This document shows, piece by piece, positions 1 to 5,305 of a DNA stretch of 5,477 nt. The first letter of the stretch is position 1, and each line of letters starts with the position of its first letter. Source of the DNA: Actinomycetota bacterium. Its GTDB lineage: Bacteria > Actinomycetota > UBA4738 > HRBIN12. Below the pieces are notes generated by a model. The model had not been told where the DNA came from. It saw only the letters and a list, made by a program, of their open reading frames with translations, and made no database searches. The stretch lies in the NCBI GenBank assembly GCA_004366195.1, contig SIRV01000065.1, positions 1 to 5,477 of the forward strand, in the 5' to 3' direction. The translations under genes were made by a program, and so were the position numbers.

Positions 1-66
1 GTCTCGCCCACGGGGGCCAGCTCGCCATACCTCGGCCTCGACGCCGCCGCGAGCCGGAGCCGCTAG
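1..66 (+). CDS. Possible C-terminal end of a convergent gene, product unknown (partial)
   Basis: An open plus-strand frame runs from the window edge for 21 codons to a TAG stop at 64-66. The product cannot be recognised from this fragment; it ends in a small Ala/Ser/Arg-rich tail (LDAAASRSR). The main support is codon use: 20 of the 21 sense codons end in G or C, as expected for real genes here, whereas the competing frames over the same bases are clearly less biased. A gene ending here would be tail-to-tail with the epimerase, which suits the inverted repeat in between. The alternative is a minus-strand gene starting at 79 and running off the left edge. The fragment is too short for certainty. 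Confidence 0.35.
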   Translation, partial: VSPTGASSPYLGLDAAASRSR

Positions 67-78
67 GGAGTTTCCTCA

Positions 79-108
79 TTGACAGAAGATGATAGCCCCT
101 TCGGTCAA
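79..108. terminator. Imperfect inverted repeat in the convergent gap; candidate bidirectional terminator
   Basis: The left arm TTGACAGAAG (79-88) and right arm CTTCGGTCAA (99-108) pair at 9 of 10 positions around a 10-base loop; the single mismatch is A84 against G103. The element lies 29 bases past the epimerase stop and 12 bases past the TAG of the putative plus-strand gene, where a shared terminator would be expected. No T-tract follows on either strand, so it is not a classical intrinsic terminator, although U-poor hairpins are common in GC-rich actinobacteria. It could instead be a protein-binding site. The pairing is seen directly; the function is inferred. Confidence 0.4.
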
Positions 109-137
109 CACGCACTAGCCGTCTGGTTGCGCGTCCG

Positions 138-1076
138 TCACACCCCCTTGAGGTAGGCCACGGTCTCGCCGAGGCCGTCCTCCAGGTGGGTCCAGGGCTT
201 CCAGCCGAGCACCTCGGCGGCGAGGGAGGGGTCGAGCGAGATCCGCCGGAGCTCGCCCGGGGGAAGGGGTCCGTACGAGGGCTGGCCGGCGAACCCGGTG
301 AGGGCGGCGAGCATCTCGTAGAGCCGGTTCACCGAGGTCTCGATCCCCGTGCCGACGTTCACGAGCCGACCGGAGCCGTGCTCCACGGCGAGCGCGATCG
401 CGTGGACGGTGTCGTCGATGAAGACGAAGTCCCGGGTCTGGTTCCCGTCGCCGAAGATGGTCGGCGCCTCCCCCGCCAGCATCTTCGTGGCGAAGATCCC
501 GACGACCCCCGCCTCGCCCGAGGGGTCCTGCCTGGGTCCGTACACGTTGGCGAGGGCGAGGGCCGTCCAGTCGATCCCCCGGAACCGCTCGTAGTAGGCG
601 AGGTAGTCGAGGGCGACGCGCTTGCTGATGCCGTAGGGCGAGATCGGGCGCCCGGGCGCCGTCTCCTTGACCGGCAGCCGCTTCGGCTCCCCGTACATCG
701 TGCCGCCGGAGGCCGCGTAGACGACCTTCCGGACGCCGGTCCGCACCGCGCACTCCATCACGTTCAGGAACCCCATCACGTTCACGCTCGCGTCGTGCAC
801 GGGGTCGGCGAGGGAGGGTCGCACCCCGGCCTGGGCCGCGAGGTGCACCACCACCTCCGGCCGGTACCGCTCGAACAGCGGCAGGAGCCCCTCGGCGCGC
901 ACGTCCATGTTGAAGAACGTGAAGGCCTTGCCGTAGCTCCTGGCCTCCATCAGGTTCGCGATGTGCCCGGTGGAGAGGTCGTCCACGGCGACGACGCGGT
1001 GGCCCTCGGCGAGGAGCCGGTCGCACACGTGGGAGCCGATGAACCCCGCGCCGCCGGTGACGAGGAACGTGGTCAT
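138..1076 (-). CDS. NAD-dependent sugar-nucleotide epimerase, UDP-glucose 4-epimerase-like
   Basis: This 312-residue protein is a cytoplasmic extended short-chain dehydrogenase/reductase of the GalE-like epimerase group. It carries the N-terminal Rossmann motif TGGAGFIG (7-14; GxxGxxG), an Asp pair at 32-33 likely to bind the NAD ribose, HLAAQ at 78-82, the catalytic YxxxK (Tyr148, Lys152 in SPYGISK), NVYGPRQ at 177-183, and RDFVFIDD at 215-222. The residue aligning with the usual catalytic Ser of E. coli GalE appears to be Gly124, within ASGGTMYGE; Ser123 or Thr126 may serve instead, as in other SGG-type epimerases. Length is normal for the family. The ATG overlaps the tsaD stop as ATGA, and GGAG lies 5 bases upstream. 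It is the last gene of the operon. The epimerase class is confident; the exact substrate (UDP-glucose, a uronate or another NDP-sugar) cannot be read from sequence, so no symbol is given. Confidence 0.93.
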   Translation of the reverse strand: MTTFLVTGGAGFIGSHVCDRLLAEGHRVVAVDDLSTGHIANLMEARSYGKAFTFFNMDVRAEGLLPLFERYRPEVVVHLAAQAGVRPSLADPVHDASVNVMGFLNVMECAVRTGVRKVVYAASGGTMYGEPKRLPVKETAPGRPISPYGISKRVALDYLAYYERFRGIDWTALALANVYGPRQDPSGEAGVVGIFATKMLAGEAPTIFGDGNQTRDFVFIDDTVHAIALAVEHGSGRLVNVGTGIETSVNRLYEMLAALTGFAGQPSYGPLPPGELRRISLDPSLAAEVLGWKPWTHLEDGLGETVAYLKGV

Positions 1077-2074
1077 GCGAGCTCCAGCCCCGGGTCGGCC
1101 TCGACGTCGAAGCCCGTGCGCTCCCCGCGCGCGAGGCGCGAGGCGCCGGCGCAGGCGATCATCGCGGCGTTGTCGGTGCAGAGCTCGAGCGAGGGGTAGA
1201 GCACCCGCAGGCCGGCGGCCGCCCCCTCGGCCGAGATCCGCTCGCGCAGGCGCGTGTTGGCCACGACCCCACCCCCGAGCAGGATGGTGCGGACCCCCTT
1301 CTCGAGGGCGGCCCGGATCGTCTTCGCCACCTGCACGTCCACCACGGCCTCCTGGAACGACGCGGCGAGGTCGGCGGGGTTCACCGTCCTGCCGGCCTCG
1401 GTCTCGGCCCGAACGTACCGCAGCACGGCCGTCTTCAGCCCCGAGAGGCTGAAATCGTAGTCGCCGGAGTCGGCCATCGCCCGCGGGAAGGCGATCGCGT
1501 TCGGGTCGCCCTCGCGGGCCAGCGCGTCGAGGGCCGGCCCGCCGGGGAACCCGCGCCCGAGGCAGCGAGCGATCTTGTCGAAGGCCTCTCCCGCCGCGTC
1601 GTCCACGGTCTGCCCGAGGACCTCGTACCGGTGCTCCTCCGGCATGTGGACGAGCATCGTGTGGCCACCGGAGACGACGAGGCACACGTAGGGGGGCTCC
1701 GGCGGCCCGTGCTCGAGGAAGTTGGCCCAGATGTGACCCTCGAGGTGGTTCACCCCGATCAGCGGCGCGCCGGTCGCGTAGGCCACGGCCTTGGCCGCCG
1801 AGATCCCGACGAGGAGCGCGCCGACGAGCCCGGGTCCGACGGTGACCGCCACTCCCTCGAGGTCCGAGAAGCGGCAGCCGGCCTCCTCCAGGGCCCGATC
1901 GAGGAGCGGGTTCAGCGCCTCGACGTGGGCCCGGCTCGCGAGCTCGGGCACCACGCCGCCGAAGCGGGCATGGAGGTCGGTCTGGCTCGCGATGAGGTTC
2001 GAGCGGACCCTGCGGTCCTCGACCACCGCGACCGCGGTCTCGTCGCAGGAGGTCTCGATCCCGAGGACGATCAC
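1073..2074 (-). CDS. tsaD: tRNA N6-adenosine threonylcarbamoyltransferase TsaD
   Basis: TsaD is the catalytic subunit that transfers threonylcarbamoyl from TC-AMP to A37 of ANN-reading tRNAs, working with TsaB and TsaE. The 333-residue length is typical. Visible signatures, in order: the ASKHA phosphate motif LGIETSCDET (4-13), VVPELASRAHVE (41-52), GPGLVGALLVG (80-90), the metal-binding NHLEGH (His110 and His114), SGGHT (135-139), DDAAGEAFDK (158-167), GGGVVAN (267-273) and CTDNAAMIA (299-307), whose Asp301 is the third metal ligand. All key residues are intact. The start is taken as GTG at 2074, forming a GTGA overlap with the rimI stop and placing the family's usual N-terminus at residue 1; GAGG lies about 10 bases upstream. 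Upstream in-frame extension would run through rimI and is not credible. The first codons are nearly identical in DNA to those of tsaB, its paralogue in the same operon. Confidence 0.98.
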   Translation of the reverse strand: MIVLGIETSCDETAVAVVEDRRVRSNLIASQTDLHARFGGVVPELASRAHVEALNPLLDRALEEAGCRFSDLEGVAVTVGPGLVGALLVGISAAKAVAYATGAPLIGVNHLEGHIWANFLEHGPPEPPYVCLVVSGGHTMLVHMPEEHRYEVLGQTVDDAAGEAFDKIARCLGRGFPGGPALDALAREGDPNAIAFPRAMADSGDYDFSLSGLKTAVLRYVRAETEAGRTVNPADLAASFQEAVVDVQVAKTIRAALEKGVRTILLGGGVVANTRLRERISAEGAAAGLRVLYPSLELCTDNAAMIACAGASRLARGERTGFDVEADPGLELA

Positions 2075-2075
2075 G
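2048..2075. repeat. Direct repeat copy 1, at the tsaD start
   Basis: These 28 bases match 27 of 28 bases at 3272-3299 in the same orientation. They encode the first residues of TsaD (VIVLGIETS) with the same codons as in tsaB except one. The proteins are ancient paralogues, so the likeness has a coding reason, but conservation of the synonymous positions is striking. Confidence 0.8.
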
Positions 2076-2637
2076 GCCGGACGCCCTCGGGCGGACGGAT
2101 CCCCTCGGAGAGCGCGTCCGCGATCACCCGCAGCCTCGCGAGGTACGCGCTCGAGCGCACCTCGTCGGCCCACATGATCAGCGCGTCTTCCCCGACCTCC
2201 TGGTAGTAGTTGCGCCGCACCCCCACCGGTCGGAATCCGAACCGAGCGTACAGGCGCTGCGCTCGCCAGTTCGTGACCCGCACCTCGAGGGAGACCGCCT
2301 CCGCCCCCATGTCCACCGCGGCCAGGATCAGGTCGTGGAGCAGCCGCGTGGCGATGCCGCGGTGCTGGTGCTCGGGCGCGACGGCGATGTTCGTGATGTG
2401 GGCCTCGTCGCCGTAGCAGATGAGCCCGCCGTAGCCGACCACCTCGCGCTCGAGCCGCGCCACCAGGTAGCAGCGGTTCGAGCTCTCGGCCATCTCGGCC
2501 AGGAACAGGTTCGGGCTCCACGGGCGGGGGTAGACGCGGCGCTCGATGGCCATGACGCCGCGGAGGTGACGCCGGCGCATGCGCGTGACCTCAAGCCGTG
2601 GCGCCGCGACGCCGCTCGTCCCACGCGATCTCCGCAT
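2071..2637 (-). CDS. rimI: Ribosomal protein S18 N-alpha-acetyltransferase RimI (GNAT family)
   Basis: This GNAT acetyltransferase is expected to acetylate the N-terminal alanine of ribosomal protein S18 and perhaps other proteins, using acetyl-CoA. With the start at 2637 it has 188 residues. The acetyl-CoA loop is QHRGIA (91-96), preceded by HITNIAVAPEH; the catalytic pair matches E. coli RimI in spacing, Glu118 (SLEVR) and Tyr130 (RLYARFGF), and RRNYYQ plus GEDALIM (141-155) completes the RimI signature. A tail of about 30 residues after the GNAT core is predicted. The start is uncertain. ATG 2637 overlaps tsaB by 47 bases, has GAGGA 6 bases upstream, and keeps the first beta strand (LEVTRM). 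ATG 2580 would leave a 10-base gap, has GAGG 8 bases upstream, but removes that strand. I prefer 2637. The stop overlaps the tsaD start as GTGA. rimI beside tsaB and tsaD is a classic arrangement. Confidence 0.94.
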   Translation of the reverse strand: MRRSRGTSGVAAPRLEVTRMRRRHLRGVMAIERRVYPRPWSPNLFLAEMAESSNRCYLVARLEREVVGYGGLICYGDEAHITNIAVAPEHQHRGIATRLLHDLILAAVDMGAEAVSLEVRVTNWRAQRLYARFGFRPVGVRRNYYQEVGEDALIMWADEVRSSAYLARLRVIADALSEGIRPPEGVRP

Positions 2638-3298
2638 CCGACTTCCTCAGGTACAGGGGGACCACCTCGAAGAGCCGGTCGTGCTCCTCGCGCAGCAGCC
2701 GAGGCGCGGCGAGCTCGACGAGGCAGGATGCCTGCGGGTGCGCCCACGCCGCCGACGCCAGCTCCATCCGGGCCCCCGCTTCCTCCAGCTGCTGCCGGTA
2801 CAGGATGGCACCGTCGCCGACGACCAGCACGTCGCCCCCCCGCGCCTCGAGATCGGCGACGAGGTGGTCGGGGGGCGCGACCTGGTACTCGCCCTCGCGG
2901 ACGATCCCGCCTGGGACGGCTCGGTAGAAGGCGTAGAAGACCTCGCCCCGGCGAGCGTCGATGACCGCCGCGATCGTGCGGCTCGTGTGGCGCACGCCGA
3001 AGGCGAGCACGTCGAGGGAGGGGATGCCGACGATCGGCACCCCGAGGACCTGCGCGAGCGTCTTCGCCGTCACCACCCCGACACGGAGCCCGGTGAACAA
3101 CCCGGGGCCGATCCCCACGGCCACGCCGCCCACCGCGGCGAGCTCCAGCCCCGTGTGCGCCAGGAGGTGATCGAGGACCTGGATCACGACGTCGCGTCGG
3201 CGGGGCCCGACGAGGGCGGCGTGCCCCACGATCCGCTGCTCGGTCCCGATCGCGACCGAGGTCTGCGGCGTGGAGGTCTCGATGCCGAGGACGATCAC
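2591..3298 (-). CDS. tsaB: tRNA t6A biosynthesis protein TsaB
   Basis: TsaB is the non-catalytic ASKHA-fold paralogue of TsaD; it dimerises with TsaD and is required for t6A formation in bacteria. The 235-residue product begins VIVLGIETST (read from GTG, so initiator Met in the protein) and has GIGPGLFTGLR (62-72), the family's hallmark, IDARRGEVFYAFY (113-125), and the C-terminal VPLYLRKSDAE (213-223). It lacks the metal-binding histidine motif of TsaD, as expected. The start is GTG 3298, in a GTGA overlap with the tsaE stop; GGGAG lies 8 bases upstream. A longer in-frame extension to 3568 would lie wholly inside tsaE and is rejected. Its 3' end overlaps rimI by 47 bases if rimI starts at 2637. 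Identity is secure. Confidence 0.97.
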   Translation of the reverse strand: MIVLGIETSTPQTSVAIGTEQRIVGHAALVGPRRRDVVIQVLDHLLAHTGLELAAVGGVAVGIGPGLFTGLRVGVVTAKTLAQVLGVPIVGIPSLDVLAFGVRHTSRTIAAVIDARRGEVFYAFYRAVPGGIVREGEYQVAPPDHLVADLEARGGDVLVVGDGAILYRQQLEEAGARMELASAAWAHPQASCLVELAAPRLLREEHDRLFEVVPLYLRKSDAEIAWDERRRGATA

Positions 3299-3299
3299 G
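3272..3299. repeat. Direct repeat copy 2, at the tsaB start
   Basis: Partner of the copy at 2048-2075; the only difference is G at 3284 against C at 2060. It covers the GTG start and first eight codons of tsaB plus one base upstream. The copies lie about 1.2 kb apart and could in principle recombine, deleting rimI and most of tsaB. Confidence 0.8.
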
Positions 3300-3783
3300 C
3301 GGCGAGCTCCCAGGGCTCCAGGGCCTGCTCGAGCCGCTCCCAGCGAGCCGCCCACGAGGGGCCGATACCGCTCAGCGAGAGGCGACGCCGCTCGTCGGGG
3401 CCGGGGACGGTGAGCTCGACGAGCAGGTGCTCGGGGGGCAGGAGCTGCTCGACCGCGTCCCCCCACTCCACGACGAGCACCCCGTCGCCGTCCAGCATCT
3501 CCTCGAAGCCGAGCTCGATCACGTCCTGGACCCGTTCCAGCCGGTACACGTCCACGTGGTACAGGCACAGGCGCCCTCGGTACTCCCGCACGAGCGTGAA
3601 CGTGGGGGAGACCACGGCGCCGGCGTAGCCGAGCCCTCGCGCGATGCCCTGCACGAGGGTGGTCTTGCCCGCCCCGAGCTCGCCGGTCAGGGCGAGGGCG
3701 TCCCCCGGCTGCAGCAGCTCGGCGAGGGCCGCCCCGATCGCCCGGGTGTCCGCGGCCGTCTGCGCCTCGAGCAGGACCTCCAT
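3295..3783 (-). CDS. tsaE: tRNA t6A biosynthesis ATPase TsaE
   Basis: TsaE is the small P-loop ATPase that binds the TsaB-TsaD dimer and is needed for multiple turnover of t6A synthesis. The 162-residue protein has the Walker A loop GELGAGKTT (34-42), the family motif SPTFTLVREY (59-68), HVDVYRL (76-82) and VVEWGD (104-109). Length is within the usual 140-170 range, with a slightly extended C-terminus. ATG 3783 shares one base with the stop of the glycosylase gene (TGATG), and no good ribosome-binding site lies at normal spacing: the nearest AGGAG is about 17 bases upstream. Translation therefore probably depends on reinitiation after the glycosylase. It is followed at once by tsaB through a GTGA overlap. 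No residue needed for ATP binding is missing. Confidence 0.96.
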   Translation of the reverse strand: MEVLLEAQTAADTRAIGAALAELLQPGDALALTGELGAGKTTLVQGIARGLGYAGAVVSPTFTLVREYRGRLCLYHVDVYRLERVQDVIELGFEEMLDGDGVLVVEWGDAVEQLLPPEHLLVELTVPGPDERRRLSLSGIGPSWAARWERLEQALEPWELAA

Positions 3784-4388
3784 CAGGCGCGCCCGAGCTG
3801 CTCCTGGGGCGCGGGCGGCGGTGCCTCGGCGAGGGCCCGGCGGATCTCCTGGAAGTCCGCGCGCAGGGCGGTCATCTGGCTCGAGGCCTCGCCTCCGCCG
3901 TGGAGGATGGCGGCCGGGTGGAAGGTGGGGATCACCGTCCTCCCGTTCCAGGTGAACCGCTGCCCCCGGACCCGGCTGATCGAGACCTGCCGCCCGAGGA
4001 CGTAGCGGGTCGCCCAGTTCCCGAGGGTCACGATCACCCTCGGGTCGATGAGCCGGATGCGCTCGTCGAGCCAGGGCCGGCAGGCCTCGAGCTCGTCGTC
4101 GAAGGGGTCCCGGTTGTTCGGGGGGCGGCACATGATGACGTTGTTGATGTAGACATCCTCGCGCGGGATGCCGATCTCGGCGAGGAGGCGGTTGAGGAGC
4201 TGGCCGGCGGCGCCGACGAAGGGCTCGCCCTGCCGGTCCTCGTGGTAGCCCGGGGCCTCGCCGAGGAACATGAGCTCGGCGTCCGGGTTCCCGACCCCGT
4301 AGACGACCTGGGTCCGGCCCTGCGCCAGCCGGCAGCGCGTGCACGTCGCGGCCTCGCGAGCCGCCTCCTCGAGGGTCCTGCCGCTCAT
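3783..4388 (-). CDS. Family 4 uracil-DNA glycosylase with 4Fe-4S cluster
   Basis: This 201-residue protein excises uracil from DNA, arising from cytosine deamination or dUTP misincorporation, as the first step of base excision repair. The family 4 signature is complete: GEAPG (43-47), EDRQGEPFVGAAGQLL (50-65), YINNVIMCRPPNNR (80-93) and the active-site region IPTFHPAAIL (153-162) with His157. Four cysteines at 16, 19, 87 and 103 match the spacing of the 4Fe-4S ligands (CxxC, then two more) in characterised thermophilic family 4 enzymes. A short Pro/Ala-rich tail follows the domain. The start at 4388 overlaps the peptidase stop as ATGA and has a strong GGAGG 6 bases upstream. Longer in-frame starts (to 4592) run inside the peptidase and are not used. 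The ending shares one base with tsaE. Family 4 is favoured over family 5 by the GEAPG motif and short length. Confidence 0.95.
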   Translation of the reverse strand: MSGRTLEEAAREAATCTRCRLAQGRTQVVYGVGNPDAELMFLGEAPGYHEDRQGEPFVGAAGQLLNRLLAEIGIPREDVYINNVIMCRPPNNRDPFDDELEACRPWLDERIRLIDPRVIVTLGNWATRYVLGRQVSISRVRGQRFTWNGRTVIPTFHPAAILHGGGEASSQMTALRADFQEIRRALAEAPPPAPQEQLGRA

Positions 4389-5305
4389 CCCTCCCCTCCG
4401 AGACCCGGGATCCCGTCGATGCCCGTCGCCAGGCGGACCCCGCGGCGGACCGCCTCCGCGACGGCCCGCTCCGCGAGCTCCTCCACCAGGCGCTGCTCGG
4501 CCTCCACCTCGCCCGTCGCGAGCGTGAAGACCGTGTCGCCGTCGAAGATGGTATGGCAGGGACGGATCGCGCGCTCCAGCCCGTCGTGGCACGCCAGCGC
4601 GAGCAGGTGGGCCCGCTCCTTGGACAGGCGCGCGTTCGTCGCCACCACCCCGATGGTGGTGTTGGTAGGGCCGAAGGGCGGCGACGGCGCCTCGGGCTCC
4701 CCGGAGCCGCCCCGGACGGCGGCGATCGGCGTGCCGTCGTCCTCCACGATCTCGCCGAGCGCGTTCACCGCGACGAGCGCGCCGACCACCAGGTCCCCCT
4801 CACGGACGGCGACCGTGCCGACCCCGCCCTTCACCGCGCCCTCCATCCCCCGGAGCTTCGCCACGGTGGCGCCGGTCCCCGCCCCCACGCTGCCCTCGGC
4901 GACCTCGGAGCCCGCCGCGAGGCAGGCCCGGTACCCGCTCTCCGCGTCCGGGCGGGCGCGCGGGTCCCCCACCGCGAGGTCGAACAGCACGGCCGCCGGC
5001 ACGATCGGGACCCGGGCGACCTGCGCGTCGAACCCGACCCCGCGCTCCTCCAGGTAGCGCATCACGCCGTCGGCCGCGGCCAGGCCGAAGGCGCTGCCGC
5101 CGGTGAGCAGGACCGCGTGCACCTCCTGCACGAGCATCCCGGGGCGCAGCAGATCGGTCTCCCGCGTACCGGGGGCGCCGCCACGGACCTCGCCGGAGCC
5201 CACGGTGCCCGGCGGGGCGAGGACCACCGTGCACCCGGTGAGACCGACCGGGTCGGTATCGTGGCCGACCAGGATGCCGGGGACCTCGCCGATGCCGCCC
5301 GTCAT
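4385..5305 (-). CDS. P1 family (DmpA/NylC-like) self-processing peptidase
   Basis: The 306-residue protein belongs to the P1/S58 peptidases, N-terminal-nucleophile-type hydrolases that cut themselves into two chains; members include DmpA (aminopeptidase), NylC (nylon-oligomer hydrolase) and mycobacterial Rv1333. Signatures seen: GILVGHDTD (10-18), TGCTVVLAP (23-31), RGGAPGTRETDLL (41-53), LTGGSAFGLAAADGVM (67-82), GSVGAGTGATVAK (138-150), KGGVGT (159-164) and TNTTIGVVATNARL (214-227). The last region matches the Asn/Thr autocleavage site known in NylC, predicting cleavage between Asn215 and Thr216, with Thr216 as the new N-terminal nucleophile. No signal peptide or membrane segment is visible, so it is probably cytoplasmic. 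The ATG overlaps the upstream hydrolase stop as ATGA, with a purine-rich GGAAGGGGCGGGG before it; its own stop overlaps the glycosylase start. The natural substrate is unknown; cleavage of unusual peptides or amides is a family-level inference. Confidence 0.93.
   Translation of the reverse strand: MTGGIGEVPGILVGHDTDPVGLTGCTVVLAPPGTVGSGEVRGGAPGTRETDLLRPGMLVQEVHAVLLTGGSAFGLAAADGVMRYLEERGVGFDAQVARVPIVPAAVLFDLAVGDPRARPDAESGYRACLAAGSEVAEGSVGAGTGATVAKLRGMEGAVKGGVGTVAVREGDLVVGALVAVNALGEIVEDDGTPIAAVRGGSGEPEAPSPPFGPTNTTIGVVATNARLSKERAHLLALACHDGLERAIRPCHTIFDGDTVFTLATGEVEAEQRLVEELAERAVAEAVRRGVRLATGIDGIPGLGGEG
4389..4399 (-). promoter_or_regulatory. Strong ribosome-binding site of the glycosylase gene
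   Basis: On the minus strand the bases just before ATG 4388 read GGAGGGGAGGG; the GGAGG core (4395-4399) sits 6 bases from the start. It fixes the start within the peptidase gene's last codons (GLGGEG) and is the strongest such site in the window. Confidence 0.7.

Noticed and set aside
79..107. TTGACA on the plus strand as a promoter -35 box
   Set aside because: No -10 like sequence lies 16-18 bases downstream, the transcript would run antisense to the epimerase, and the bases are better explained as one arm of the inverted repeat.
109..135. Second weak hairpin around ACGCACTAGCC / GGTTGCGCGT
   Set aside because: It has only two 4-bp stems including a G-T pair, separated by an uneven internal loop; it is not convincing beside the 79-108 repeat.
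186..1199. Long plus-strand open frame opposite the epimerase and the tsaD end (337 codons)
   Set aside because: Its translation is low-complexity and resembles no family; open antisense frames are a by-product of high third-position GC. The minus-strand epimerase explains the region.
2074..2521. N-terminal extension of TsaD reaching back to 2521
   Set aside because: The extension is a frame-shifted reading of rimI; TsaD's conserved N-terminus begins exactly at GTG 2074. The same reasoning removes the extensions of tsaB (to 3568), tsaE (to 4344), the glycosylase (to 4592) and the epimerase (to 1685).
3900..5057. Long plus-strand open frame opposite the glycosylase and peptidase (385 codons)
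   Set aside because: It is Pro/Arg/Ser-rich with no recognisable motif, and the opposite strand carries two complete conserved enzymes.
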